Position numbers and translations under genes: made by a program
Notes under the pieces: generated by a model
What the model was told of the DNA's origin: nothing
Databases searched by the model: none
Seen by the model: the letters and a program-made list of their open reading frames with translations, nothing else
Origin: Anaspis maculata
Taxonomy: Eukaryota > Arthropoda > Insecta > Coleoptera > Scraptiidae
Length of the DNA: 64,000 bases
NCBI GenBank assembly: GCA_949128115.1
Contig: OX421968.1
Coordinates: forward strand, 32,454,877 to 32,518,876
Reading direction: 5' to 3'
In this document: positions 46,585 to 58,385 of the stretch, piece by piece
Layout of the letters: every line of letters starts with the position of its first letter
How positions within the stretch are numbered: the first letter of the stretch is position 1

Positions 46585-46865
46585 CACGGGATAAAAAGTT
46601 GGAAAATTTGTAGTCTTCCCAGAGAGGAAAACTCGAAAACCGTGGGTCCGATTTCGAAAAAAATTTCTTTTAAATTAGTTCAATTTTTTCTCAAACTTTT
46701 ATTCTCAGCATGTCTACACCTAAAATGGATATTTCGTGGGGCTCATAGCATGTCGAAGTTTGCACTGCAGTTTATTCAAATTCACGGAATGTGCAAATTT
46801 CATTTTGAAAAACTGCCGTCGGTAAACCTGAACCGTGTCGATTTTGAAGATGGATCTACACGTTG
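46585..46865 (+). repeat. Dispersed ~280-bp repeat, copy 1
   Basis: AAAATCTGTTCACGGGATA through CCGTGGGTCCGATTTCGAAAA to GATGGATCTACACG. It is repeated, same orientation, at 53568-53842. Here it occupies the centre of the 45126-47328 palindrome. Confidence 0.75.
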
Positions 46866-47330
46866 GAAATGGTCTTAATCGTCATAGGGGACCTCCTCGG
46901 GGACCTCAAAACGGATATATCCGTCGAAATCTTGAGAACAATTTTTATTGCGTTCACAATACTTCCTCTTCTTGTTGAATGGTGGGTCGGGAAAGTAAAA
47001 AAATCATATCGTCATTGTTGTTGTTTCTGATCTGGAAAGTTCAGAAACCTTTTGAGATTAGACATCAGGCTTTATGAATAATTCATTACAAATCGAAAAA
47101 AAAAACAGAGAAACGGGGATCGATCGAATTTAGCACAAGTTTGCAGTTTTACATTCCACCGTGTAAAAAAGTAATTGGAATCCTAATCTCGTCAATGGGA
47201 TGGATTGCCAAAAGATGGATCTAAAAAACTGTGAAAACACATTTAAAATCGGTTGTGTCAATCCAAAGTTACGTCATTTTGAAAAAAGACAAAATTTTCG
47301 ATACCGTCATTCCAGTTGTTGAGCAGTTTA

Positions 47331-48114
47331 CATTCCCATGGCTCAGTCCCTCGTTCAGTCCGCTAATCTACATATAAAAGAATCTTTGGGGGTACGATGA
47401 GGACTAGGATAGGGAGGGGCAGTGAAAACGATGACTAGGATGGGGGGGGAAGGGGGAAGGGGCAGTGAAATGAAGTGACAACAAAATTAAACACAACGTT
47501 CAGGGGCTAAAAAGACTCCATGAGTGGAGTCCAACGGGAGCTAAGAAGTGAGAGGTCAAAGGTGTGAGCTTATCAACCAGAGGTAAGCATGAATTAATCA
47601 CGCAATTAGCGATCACGTGCTGTCGGCGAATTTCAGTGGAGGTATTTGCTAACGGGAGGCTGTGTCTTACCACAGTACTTCCCTGTAGCTTTCGAAAGAA
47701 ACCTGAATGCCTGAATGGTAAATTTTTATCAAAAATTAGCCCGCTATAATTAGTGGCCGGGGTAGGGGTAAAAATACGGTATTTGATGAAGAAGCTGTTT
47801 CCTTCGGCAGGATTGCTCTTCAGGGTTCTCAAAGTCGATCCATCAGAAGCTCCAAAAAAATCATCCCTTAGAGGGCTTGCAGCTTGCAGGAGCCCCCTTA
47901 AGTTTTGGGTGCAAGAACTTCCTACCAAATCACCGTTGATTATTGCTGTATCTATCAAAAAGAAAGCCTACAACTCTTTGTGAATATTGACAACATTGGC
48001 TTTTTCACTTGGGGCATTTGTCGCACTTGAAAAAAAAAGTTCTTCTCCGCGCGGCGCCGCCGGCGAACACGCCGACCTGTCATTCGGCGGCGGCGCGGTC
48101 GGCGTTATAGGACT
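47331..48114. other. No recognised gene; unassigned 152-codon ORF
   Basis: The minus-strand ORF 47958-47500 is open for 152 codons, but I see no domain, signal or family resemblance, and its composition is ordinary. A very GC-rich patch (CGCGCGGCGCCGCCGGCG) sits at 48048-48108. Confidence 0.35.
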
Positions 48115-48620
48115 CATAAAGTGCCCGTGGTTCGCATAAAGATACCGCATTTGATGATTAAAGCAAGCCATTTGATATAGTTGCTCTCAAGACCTATTTG
48201 AACGATTTGACCCGTAGTTCCTAAAAAAATTTCCATGCGGTAAAAATAGGAAAAAATCTTCAAATGAATTCCTTGCGCTACAAATACGTCTTTGAGGTCG
48301 ATATAGAGCAACTTGCCTCTATTTAGTATGACCTAAGTACCCATTTCACGATCCGGCCATCGGAAGTCGAAAAATAAGCGCCATTTTGGAAAAAATAAGG
48401 CAAATTCAGAAAGCAACGGAGGATCTGGTGTGGGGTATCTTTTCTAATGTTTTCTGGGTCGCTGAGTACGATTATGATAGGTAAAATACGATTTGAGTAT
48501 TACGAGGTTAAAGTAACTAAAACTACCCCATGGATAAAGGTACTTATTGTTGAGGGTAGAAATAGCAAAAGAGCAATGATACGTAAACATTCAGTCTTCA
48601 AAAAATGTATCAACATTGCA
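48115..48620 (+). repeat. Dispersed repeat R3, copy 1 (uninterrupted)
   Basis: Starts AGTGCCCGTGGTTCG, passes GCGCCATTTTGGAAAAAA near 48380, and ends near AATGATACGTAAACATTC. Copy 2 is at 56849-57330 plus 58391-58580, split by the composite repeat; a partial copy 3 is at 63738-63890. Confidence 0.8.
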
Positions 48621-49778
48621 CACTATCAAAATTATTGTGCTTCAAAAAATCTGGAAATATATAATTTCCAACTAACTATATATCTTCCAATAAACAAAAT
48701 TGGACACGTCCATCTTGAACTTGGATGTTGTTAGTTACTCTCTTCTATGTCATGGGTTCAATTGCTGCAATTCAAAAACAGGTATTTGAGTATCAAAAAT
48801 AGATTACCGATGTTTGCTGAACTTCACCTTCTATTTGAACATTCACCCTTCAGTTTTTACTGGCCAGGGTGCAAGGTAATGGTTTTTTTTGGCACGAACA
48901 GCGGTATAGTGGAGAAGAGCATTCACCGGCGTCGGTGTTAGGCATCGTTGCGGAAATAGGCCGACATTAAATGAACGAATAAAAAAATAAATAAATGAAA
49001 ACAAAAATCGCGCCGGCGGCGGCGCCGATGAGGTAGCCGCGGGCGACGCCGCCGGCGCGCCGTTTGGGTTATGTCGGCGGCGGCGGCACTCAAAATATGG
49101 TCAGCGCGGTGCCCATCTCTAAATTTGCAGTCATTTCATCCATACTTGAAGTCAAAATTACAAAATTGCGAAACTGGATACTGGCATTTTACGAACAACA
49201 GCCCACAAAAAAGGATGTCCAATTCAACACTCTACTTGGGAAGCTAGAAAACGTGGGCAGTTGCACTAGGGCTACTTCGATCTAATCTAACTCAGCGAGG
49301 CAGACCAATCCACGTTTCCCGAAAGGCTTCTGCGCATACCTGTGAAAGTAGAACGTTGCCATATCTATATCACGACAACAAGTTGACAACACTGTAATAC
49401 GGTGTGCGTGTGTAATGTTACGCAAATTTCAGCTGACAGCGCTTGACGTCGATTTGACGTTTCGACAGATCTAACCAAATAACGCTCTTGTTTCGTCGAT
49501 CGCCTTGCAGCTCGTTGTGTTTCGTATCACCTAAATCTTTCCTGCGTCTTTCTGCCATACGGCACGTAACATTTCATTCTGAACAATATCAAATGTTGAA
49601 TGGTTAGGAGGTTATGTTCGTTGTTTGTTTACATTTCGATTATTGATTGACAGTTGCCATTGACAGTGACACTTCGTGCGTCAAAATTGAAATTACCGCG
49701 CTCTGCAGGTATGCGTTCTCATGTGTGCGCTGAAGTGATGTACGTGATGGTAAACGTGGATTGTGTCCACCTTGAGTG
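48621..49778. other. No recognised gene; GC-rich patch
   Basis: A GC-rich stretch (GCGCCGGCGGCGGCGCCG) at about 49010-49095. An imperfect inverted pair AATCCACGTTT (near 49305) and AAACGTGGATT (near 49751) could bound a small element. Nothing coding recognised. Confidence 0.4.
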
Positions 49779-50961
49779 ATATGTTACCGATCGATGGAGT
49801 GTGGCGTGCCGCAGGGTACAGTTTTAGAACCGATTTTGTTTTTAATCTATACAGGGTGGTCCTCGTTTTATGTCATTAAATTTAAGGATCAATAGAAAAT
49901 GGAAAATGAAGGGGGCTTTCTTCAGAAAACATATTTGAGAAATGCCTAATAACAGAGATACAGCCCTTCAAAGTTGGAAATAAATAATCGTTTTTTCCGC
50001 ATAACTTTTGAACCGTTCAACCGATTTCATTCAAAATAGAACCAAAGGTTTACTGAAGTTATCCCCTGTCGAACAATCATAACATGTTCCACAAAAAAGT
50101 TTCAGGAGCGTAGATATCAGGGGTGTACCTACTCCCCCCCCCCCCCCTATTTCTTACCCACCAGTTATTTTGAAAAACTGTTTATAATTTTGAATTATAC
50201 GTTCAATTTAGAAGAAAAAGTCACTCTTGCAATATTTTGATTAGAGGCTTCGTTTGGGAGGTATTCGAGTTTGAAACTTTGGAAAACATCCCGGAATCGC
50301 CACTTTCCAGAACCCAAATTGTTTTTTCCATGAAAATTTACCGTGTTTTGGAAAAAATGGTGGTTTATCAACTTAAAAACTCTAGAAAACCTATTTCAGC
50401 AGAGAAATCATGAGTTTCTTTGGATTTTAATTTTTAGACCTTTGAAAGTGGCGATTTCGGGATGTTTCCCAGAGTTTCAAACCCAAATATCTCCTAAACA
50501 AAGCATCTAATCAAAATTTTGCAACAGTGATTTTTTCTTCAAAATTGAACGTGAAATTCAAAATTATGAACAGTTTCTAAAAAAAACTAGGAGGGTGAAA
50601 AATAGGGGGGAAAAAGTAGGGTCACCCCCTAATGTCCAAGCCCCTGAATTTTTTTTATGGAACATGTTATGATTGTTCGACAGGGGATAATTTCAGTGAA
50701 CCTTTGGTTCTATTTATAATAAAATTGGTTGAACGGTTCAAAAGTTATGCGAAAAAAACGATTATTTATTTCCAACTTTGAAGGGCTGTATCTCTGTTAT
50801 TAGACATTTCTCAAATATGTTTTCTGGAGAAAGTCCCCTTCATTTTTCATCCTCTATCGATCCTTGAATTCAATGACATAAAAGTCGGACCACCCTGTAT
50901 AAACGACCTTGCTGAGTGTGTTCCTGATCCTGACACAGAGTTATTTCCAACACAAATATGA
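49779..50961 (+). pseudogene. Reverse transcriptase fragment split by a palindrome
   Basis: 49794-49851 encodes MECGVPQGTVLEPILFLIY, and after the palindrome 50900-50958 encodes INDLAECVPDPDTELF before a stop: the conserved GVPQG...LIYINDL block of non-LTR reverse transcriptases. The frame is exact if the palindrome and one TA are removed. No other RT blocks are found nearby, so this is a small relic. Confidence 0.8.
49852..50897. mobile_element. TACAGGGTGG palindrome inserted in an RT gene
   Basis: CAGGGTGG...CCACCCTG with TA on both sides (49850-49851, 50898-50899). Arms pair with sum 100749 for about 460 bp and the loop is ~120 bp. Its position inside a conserved RT codon series proves a 2-bp TA duplication. 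No ORF. Contains a CCCCCCCCCCCC run near 50140. Confidence 0.9.
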
Positions 50962-52189
50962 AATTCCGTAACTTACTCTAATGAAAAAAGCCGTGTAACT
51001 GATCTTATGGGTAGGTAGCTACCCACTTGAATAAAAAAAAAACAGCATCTAGATTTAAAAAAAAAATAGGTTCGACTGGGGGTTCGACCAAGTGCAATGT
51101 GCATACCTTCTGAAACAGTAAAAGTGAGTTCACTTTTTTGATTTTGTAAACAGAATGTTTCCAATGCGAACGGTGCATTCGACTAGGTAAGTACCGAGGT
51201 ACCTACCTACGCTTAACATTAATATAAGTTTTGGTACTCATTGTTTTTTTTTTCTGATCAGGGCATTCTTATTATAACGTAGGAATGTCCACTTGCGACT
51301 TGCCTCCCTTTAAATTTTCGAACTTACAAGTGCGATTTTCTAGTCGGGTTGACAGGTAGCAGCGAAGAGGGGAGAGCGGCAACAAAACATCATTCAGCTT
51401 TCCATCCATCACATCGAAATCTGTTCGTAAATTCGCGAATATCACTTAAATCGTTCGCGCTGGCCACAAATTACCGTCACTATTAGTTTTGTCTACGTGA
51501 AAACTTCCATGTAGACCAAAAATCCGCATCCGCATATGTGCAAATAGCAAAGGATTATTCAACGACCTTGGCTAGGTTGTTTGGGTATGAACGCTCGGTC
51601 GGCTCTGCGTATGTGTGTATGCGGACGAACGTATCGTCTGGGTTCATTGCATGAACGTCATTCTTTTACGTGTTCTACAAGACTGTTTCTTGCTCTTGCT
51701 CCGGCAGTTCGGCTGGGATCACGGCATTACAGCATTCAGCTCCTTTTCGTCTATCGTGATGGAGGAGTGCGCAAGTCTGTATCAAACCCAGCTTTTGATT
51801 AGAAAAGTCGCCGAGGCACAAGGCAAGTAGGCAAGGCACACGGACATTCTCTGACACGGACGGCACACGGCACCGGCACAGGCCCGGACGCTCGGAGTTA
51901 TCACCTATCACCTTTCCACACTCGTCAGTCGTCACACTATCACTACCACCACCTGAATACTTATTAGCCCTGATTTTTGAACCCCTTAGGGGCCTAGGAG
52001 GAAACGCGTACGACCACTGCCATAGTGCCGTGTCGTGGTGATTCAGGTATTTTATCAAGTGTATGGAATATGGACGATGGTTTCTCCTTGTAGAGGCATG
52101 GCCGGACCTTTTTGAGCAACTGGTTGTAGGGATCTACACTGTTTAGTTAGTACTTACAGTAGTATGGAGCCTCTATTTCACAGACCTGT
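50962..52189. other. No gene recognised
   Basis: Short overlapping ORFs on both strands near 51581-52058 (up to 127 codons) show no recognisable domain. Nothing else seen. Confidence 0.4.
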
Positions 52190-52758
52190 TAAGGGGTTTC
52201 TGATGAGACTAAAAAAGATGTTGTCGGGAATCGGTTTTATTTTATTTTTTTCGTCAAGTAGAAACTCTTTCAAAAAGAAAATGTACCTACTGGGATTGCT
52301 ATCATATTTTGAAAATTTCCGAAAAAATTTGAAAATTTTTCATTTTGATTTTTGAAAATTCAAAAACCAGATAGCATCGACAATGCATCTTCCTTCAAGG
52401 AAGTTGCATGCCAAATTTGAACTTTTTATTTTCAAAAAAAAAGGTACCAAAAATGATTTCTACTAATTCACTTCTTCATGTCTACGAGAAATCATTTTTG
52501 GTACCTTTTTTTTTTGAAGATAGAGAGTTCTAATTTGGCATGCGCCTTTCTTGAGGGCAGATGCATTGTCCATGCTATCTGGTTTTTGAATTTTCAAAAA
52601 TCAAAATCAAAAATTTTCAAATTTTTTCGGAAATTTTCAAAATTTGATAGCAATGCCTGTACATTTTCTTTTTATAGAAGTTCCTACTCAACGAAAAAAA
52701 TAAAATAGAACCGATTCCCGTCAACAACTTTTTTACTCGCATCAGAAGCCCCTCAACT
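52190..52758. mobile_element. Palindromic element, ~570 bp
   Basis: Arms pair with sum 104948: GGTACCAAAAATGATTTCT (52443) and its inverse (52505) sit around a ~25-bp loop, and GGGGTTTCTGATG pairs with CATCAGAAGCCCC at the outside. No ORF beyond mirror fragments. Confidence 0.8.
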
Positions 52759-52792
52759 GCGTGAACACCTAAATCGCTTTTTTTTCCAGTTA

Positions 52793-53195
52793 AGGTGCGT
52801 TCAGTCAGCTTATTTAGCCGCAAGTTTTTATATTAGCCGTAAGCGCTGCATCGCTTATTGGCTGTTCTGAGGAGGCTGGTTCGTAAGCACCAATGGGCGT
52901 CGCTGCGCTTACGACTAAAGGTGCGTTCAGTCAGCTTATTCAGACGCAAGTTTTAATTTTAGCCGTAAGCGCTGCATCGTCTATTGGCTGTTCTGAGGAG
53001 GCTGGTTCATAAGAGCCAATGGGCGTCGCTGCGCTCACGACTAAAATTAAAACTTGCGGCTAAATAAGCTGACTGAACGCACCTTAAAATTGAAACTTGC
53101 GGCTAAAGGTGCGTTCAGTCAGGTTATTTAGCCGCAAGTTTTAATTTTAGTCGCAAGCGCAGCGACCCCCATTGGCTCCTATAAACCAGCCTCAA
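52793..53195. mobile_element. Cluster of self-nested AGGTGCGTTCAGTC MITEs
   Basis: A complete 166-bp palindromic copy (52919-53084) sits inside an earlier copy (52793-52918 plus 53085-53106), which is itself followed by a third, truncated copy from 53107. The junctions read ...ACTAA|AGGTGCG...CGCACCT|TAAAATTG, a TAA duplication as in PIF/Harbinger elements. A fourth copy is at 56934-57099. Confidence 0.85.
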
Positions 53196-54094
53196 TCTCG
53201 GAAAACTTGAAGAATTTCAAGAGAAATTGCCTGAAAATGTTCAAGAATCACTTACCCTTTGTTTAAAAAAAGATGGTGTGAATGAACAATCCGAAATTGG
53301 CATCACAGAAAGATTGAAAATAATTTGCAGGAAATTGAAAATCTTGAAAATTCGAATTTTCCGGGAAAACTTCAAATTTTTTTTCAAATCATCTTATTAT
53401 GAAGATCGTCAATTACGGCTTCACTTTAAGCTCCATCGTTCAAGTCCGGTGTCGATAACCCAGACCTGTTTAACATTTTCAATAGGAAAATTCTCGGGAA
53501 ATTAAAAAGAAAATTATTGGAAAATGTTCAAGAGTCTGTTACCTTTTGTTTAAAAAAAATTGGTGAAAATCTGTTCACGGGATATAAAGGTGGAAAATTG
53601 CAGTTTTTCCAGGAATGAAAACTCGGAAACCGTGGGTCCGATTTCGAAAATTTTCCCTACAAAAATTATTCAATCTTTTCTCCAACTTTCATTCCCAGAA
53701 TAAATATTTCGTTGGGCTCACGGCATGTCAAAGTTTGCATTGCAGTTTTTTTAAATTCACGGAATGTGCTAATTTTATTTTGAAAAAACTACTGTCGGGA
53801 AACCGGAACCGTGCCGATTTTGAAAATTGGTCTATACGACGCCCAATCCAATATACTTTCGATATCAGTTTGAGTTTTACGAATCAAGTCGATCCCCGAG
53901 CAGAAATAAATTTTTGAGTGGAGTCCTGCATCAAAGGCGAGTCATTTTAGTGAAAATACGGACGAAAGACCCTCTCGGGTGGCAACGGCTAGGAGAAATT
54001 TTGAAAATTCATAACGCTTGACTGGAAAATGATGGAGAATTGCGACTGCAGACTCAATTTGACTCTTTTGTTGTGTTGCTTCCTGCTTCCTGCC
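53196..54094 (+). repeat. Dispersed repeat copy 2 and a short direct duplication
   Basis: 53568-53842 matches 46585-46865. A ~60-bp block (AAAATGTTCAAGA to TTTGTTTAAAAAAA) occurs near 53232 and 53528. No gene recognised. Confidence 0.65.
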
Positions 54095-55017
54095 AAAGGA
54101 CCCCGCACGTTTTCTATGAAAAAGTGGTTTCGGTGAATTTGGCTAAATTTTTTATATGGTGTAGATCTTGATTCAAGAAATATATTCCTGAAAAATTGGA
54201 CCCCTCCTATGAACAGTTTTTCCCCTACACCCCTAATAAGGCCCAAATTAGGAATAGTCTCAAAATTTTTGAAATTCATGAAACTGGTTCAAATCGAACT
54301 CGTGATCTTGGGAAAAATAATTACAAAAATCCAAGTTGTGAATTGGGGTAGTTATCAAAGGGGTTGGGGATCGAAATTGAGAAAATAAATTAAAATTCCG
54401 AATTTTTTTATTCTTATAAAATCTGAACAGGATAATAATCAAGAAATAATTTTGGAAAATCTAAATCAATCAATTGGAGGCTATTCTAAATGGGGCTGGG
54501 GGTCGAAATCAAGAAAACGCAGTGAAATTTTGGAATTTGCGGTTCCCATAATATATGATTTTACGAGCAATGGGGAAATTGCTCAAAAAAATCTAAACCA
54601 ATGAATTCGGGTGTTATTAAGGGGGTAGAGGGTCGAAATTGAGACAAAATGATAATACAACCAATGTGAATAAGGACTGAGTTCATCGTTTCTCGATCAT
54701 CCTCACCCCTTACCCAGGTATCTGGGTACCAAGCTCTGGGTACAACCATTATGATACCTACCCACAACCACAATGAGGGGAGGGGGGTGGAATCGAGACT
54801 ACTTGCAACAGCATTATTGATTACAGTTCTCGAGAAGCTCTCCACAGTTCTGTGTGCTGTCCATCATATAGCTTGTGTCAAAAAAAAATTGACTGGACCA
54901 TCTTTTTTTAAATAAACATAAATCCTGCTTTTGGTCATTGGTTGAGTCAATGAGATTCCAAAAATAGATCGATATTGGAAGTAAGGCTCAATTTTTCAAA
55001 TCTGAATTTTCAGTTCT

Positions 55018-55528
55018 AAAGGGTTTTTCAATAAGAGTGATAGAACTTTGATAAGATTTTACTGTCATTTTTTGACATAAATACTCAGTATATCTTACAA
55101 AATCATCTTCTTTCAACAAGACGGGGCTACGTGCCACACAGCAGGAGAAACCTTGGGACTTGTTGGCCGGAAACTTCCAAGGAAGAACAATTTCGCGGAA
55201 TGGCGATTTCAATTGGCCAGCGAGATCTTGCGATATTACATCCCTGGACTTTTTTCTGTGGGGTTATGTGAAGTCCCTGGTATACAAGAACAAGCCCAGA
55301 ACCATTGAAGCCCTGAGGGACAATATTGTGCATGTTATTACTGAAATAGAGCCCGATATCTGCCAGAAATAAGTCATTACAAATTGGACTTCCCGTCTGC
55401 CCGCCGTTGGACAAAGTCGAGGAGGCCATTTACTAGATGTTATTTTCCACACATAATGTCAAAAACTGTTCTTTGTTAGTTTGTTTAATTTCAATTTGAA
55501 GTTCTATCACTTTCACTGAAGGACCCTA
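55018..55528 (+). mobile_element. Internally deleted mariner-type element
   Basis: AGGGTTTTTCAATAAGAGTGATAGAACTT at the left pairs with the inverse of AAGTTCTATCACTTTCACTGAAGGACCCT at the right, as short terminal repeats. The interior keeps only the 3' part of a transposase. It lies in the centre of Spy-like copy C. Confidence 0.75.
55108..55450 (+). pseudogene. Transposase C-terminal fragment (Tc1/mariner superfamily)
   Basis: Reads FQQDGATCHTA (second catalytic Asp), then after a frameshift LLAGNFQGRTISRNGDFNWPARSCD and LDFFLWGYVKSL (region of the third catalytic acidic residue), then TIEALRDNI and DICQK with a premature stop, and NWTSRL to GGHLLDVIF. This wording is typical of a mariner-related transposase common in insects. 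The N-terminus and first catalytic Asp are gone. Confidence 0.75.
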
Positions 55529-56485
55529 CCCCTACATTATGAATTTAAAGCTTCGGAATTCCTTCCTTTCTCTAGATTTTGATCACTGTCCCCTCGGTAG
55601 GTAACCATCTCAATTTATTGATTCGGATTTTTTTAAATTATTTCTCCATTACCCTATTCCTGGAATGCCAATTCCTTCACTCGATTTCGACCTCCGCCCC
55701 CTCGATAATCACTCCAATTCACAACTTATATTTTTATTCTTCAATTTAATGTGAGCCAGTTTCATGAATTTTAAAATGCTTGAGACAAATTCTTATTTGG
55801 ACTAGGACATGGTTGTAGGCAGATATTATGGTAGGTGGGAAAAGGGATGGTCGAGAAATAAAGAACTCAATCCTTATGCAGATTGGTTTTATTATCATTT
55901 TGTCATTCACCCAGATCAATTTTTAGATGAACTGTAAGGTCCAGAATTTCATTGTTGTCCTGATTTCGACCCTCTACTTCCTCAATGACACCAAAACTCA
56001 TTGGTTTAGATTTTTTTGAATTATTTTCTCAATAATGGGAATCGCAAGTTTCGGAATGTTACTCCGTTCCCTTGATTGTGACCCCCAGCCCTCTTTAGAA
56101 TAACACCCAATTAATTGATTTAGGTTTTCCAAAATTATTTCCCCATTATTATTCTGTTCAGATTTTATAAGAATAAAAAATTCGGAATTTCAATTTATTT
56201 TCTCAATTTCGACCCCCAACCCCCTTGATAACTACCCCAATTCATAACTTGAATTTTTTAAATTATTTTTCCCATGATCACGAGTTTGATTTGGACCAGT
56301 TTCATGAATTTCAAAAAATTTGAGACTATTCCTAATTTTGGTCTTATTAGGGGTGTAGGGGAAAAACTGTTCATAGGAGGGGTCCAATTTTTCGGGAATA
56401 TATTTCTTAAATCAAGATCTACAACATATAAAAAATTTAGCCAAATTCACCGAAACCACTTTTTCATATAAAACGTGCGGGGTCC

Positions 56486-56848
56486 TTTGGTCCCAATAAT
56501 CCATCGGATAGATTTTGAATAATTAAATGGTTAAGTTTAGAACTTTGACATTTATTATTATGGCATGGGCATGGGCATGGGCATGGGATAGGGCAATACT
56601 TCAACTACAACTGTTCTGAATACAGTTTCTAATGGGCTTTCAAACGGCATATTGCAAGTCGAGCTCCGTGAGGTATAGCTCATTGTTTGATAGTGACACT
56701 TCCGTTTGACAGATGACAGCCAAAAACTAATGGGCTCATTCGACGATGAAACCATGTCCGTATACCAAATTCCGAGTCGATCGGATGGACGTTGCGGCTG
56801 TTATCGTGGAAGGTTACAGACATACAGCCAAACACAGACAGAGATCAT
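56486..56848. repeat. (GGGCAT)n run; no gene
   Basis: Four GGGCAT units at about 56562-56587 in otherwise unremarkable sequence. Confidence 0.7.
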
Positions 56849-57330
56849 TTAGTGCCCGTGGTTCGATTAAAAATCGAATGGTATACCGCATTTTATGATT
56901 AAAGCAAGCCATTTGGTACAGTTGCGCTTAAAGGTGCGTTCAGTCAGCTTATTTAGCCGCAAGTTTTAATTTTAGTCGCAAGCGCAGCGACGCCCATTGG
57001 CTTTTATGAACCAGCCTCCTCAGAACAGCCAATAAGCGATGCAGCGCTTCCGACTAAAACTAAAACTTGCGGCTAAATAAGCTGACTGAACGCACCTCAA
57101 GACCTATTTAAACGATTTGGCCCGTAGTTCCTAAAAAAAATTTCATGCGGTCTCAAAATTTGGGGGGGGGGAGTGAAAAATAGGAAAAAATCTTGAAAAT
57201 AATCCCCTTTACACTAAAAACACGTTTTTGAGGTCTATATAAAGTAACTTGCCTATAACTAGTATGATCTAAGTACTCACCTCATGATCCGGGCACCAAG
57301 TCAGAAAAGAGGCGCCATTCTGGAAAAAAA
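56849..57330 (+). repeat. Dispersed repeat R3, copy 2, first part
   Basis: Matches 48115-48390. Interrupted by the MITE at 56934-57099 and cut at GCGCCATTCTGGAAAAAAA by the composite repeat. Confidence 0.8.
56934..57099. mobile_element. AGGTGCGTTCAGTC MITE, complete copy
   Basis: A 166-bp palindrome identical in design to 52919-53084. It is flanked by TAA on the left and CAA on the right; the empty site in R3 copy 1 reads CTCAAGACC. Confidence 0.85.
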
Positions 57331-58385
57331 CGTGGGTGCGTGACCATAGTCACCCTCGGAAGAAGTGAAACTTCTATAGATATGAATCAATCAGCAAACA
57401 ACGTTCGAAGAGGTGTTCTTTTCGTACTCCCGCTCCGCTCCCTAACGGTTATTTGTATCATCTTGTTTTTCTTATTATCAATATTATTATTATTATTATT
57501 ATGAGTCACTCAAAGGGCAGAATACTTTCGACATGATTTTTTCACGATTAGACTTTTTTTGTTTCTTTTCTCGCTGCGCTCGGCGCCTAAACTCCCATTC
57601 TCCGTCACATGAAGTCTCACTCATACCCCTAATACAACAAATATCTATTTTCATCAATAATATTCTCCACAAATAATTATACGAATGTGACATCGCGACG
57701 GATTTTCTTACTGTACGATTTTCCCCGTTATATCACACCACACTGGAAATGTGTTCTGGCAGGCACAGCATGGCAATCTAATAATCTCCACAAAGTATAA
57801 GAATGTCGTTTGGAAAACTCGATCCGGTATTAATTTCAATTGAAAAAATATAAAATAAACTGCGCAACAAATATGTTGTCGCGAGAGACCTATTTGCTGC
57901 CTGCGTGCCACCGAAAAATTGCCGCCCCCCTCACCGGCAGTGGAGAGCCCCATCAAATGCGGGAATGAAAAGAGTCCTTCGAAATTCAACTTTATTATTA
58001 TATTACCGCCCCTATGACTTGCCGCCTGCCATGCCCGCCTGCTAGGCCCGGCCCTGAATATACCTCCCTATCCCTATAATAAAATACACATCCGCTCGAA
58101 TCTATTCAAGCCAAGTCGAGAACCATTCCTGTCGGGCCAACAGTACGACAACACGAAGAGCAGTCCATTGTCGGCGATTAGTAAAAAATAGAACCGAACG
58201 CGGCGAACGCCGCAACGGCCTATTCTTCCATTTCCTGGGACGACGCTGGTCGCCCCAAGGTCAGACAAGACAACGTTACAAGCGTTCGTTTCAACCACTG
58301 ATGCTATGAACCAATTTCACTCCCATGTGTGGTTCTGAGTTAGTTGTGTGTTGTGATCTAGGCGCGAGAATAGAAGTTTCACTTC
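57331..58385. repeat. Composite dispersed repeat, copy 2, inserted in R3
   Basis: Short form (1055 bp) of 33956-38143. It splits R3 at a run of A residues and R3 resumes at 58391. It ends in GAAGTTTCACTTC; a matching hairpin lies 31 bp inside the other end. Confidence 0.8.

Larger units (their letters stand above)
45126..47328. mobile_element. TA-flanked palindromic element, split by Spy-like copy B
   Basis: AACTGCTCAACAACTGGAATGACG at 45126 pairs with its inverse ending at 47328; TA flanks both ends (45124-45125, 47329-47330). After removing the insert at 45213-46295 the arms pair for about 500 bp each (inner sum 93537). A TACAGGGTGG motif at 46381 is mutated (CCACCGTGTA) in the right arm. 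No transposase is present. Ends and TA target suggest Tc1/mariner type. Confidence 0.8.
54098..56485. mobile_element. Spy-like palindromic transposon, copy C
   Basis: GGACCCCGCACGTTTTCTATG and its inverse, with AAA before and TTT after (54095-54097, 56486-56488). Arms pair at least to ~54440 (sum 110583). The arms hold degenerate ~120-bp repeats with GGGGNTCGAAATTGAGA-like cores. The centre contains a deleted mariner-type element. No intact ORF. Confidence 0.8.

Noticed and set aside
47500..47958. 152-codon minus-strand ORF considered as a gene
   Set aside because: No domain or family resemblance seen and no splice or start context; kept only as an unassigned ORF.
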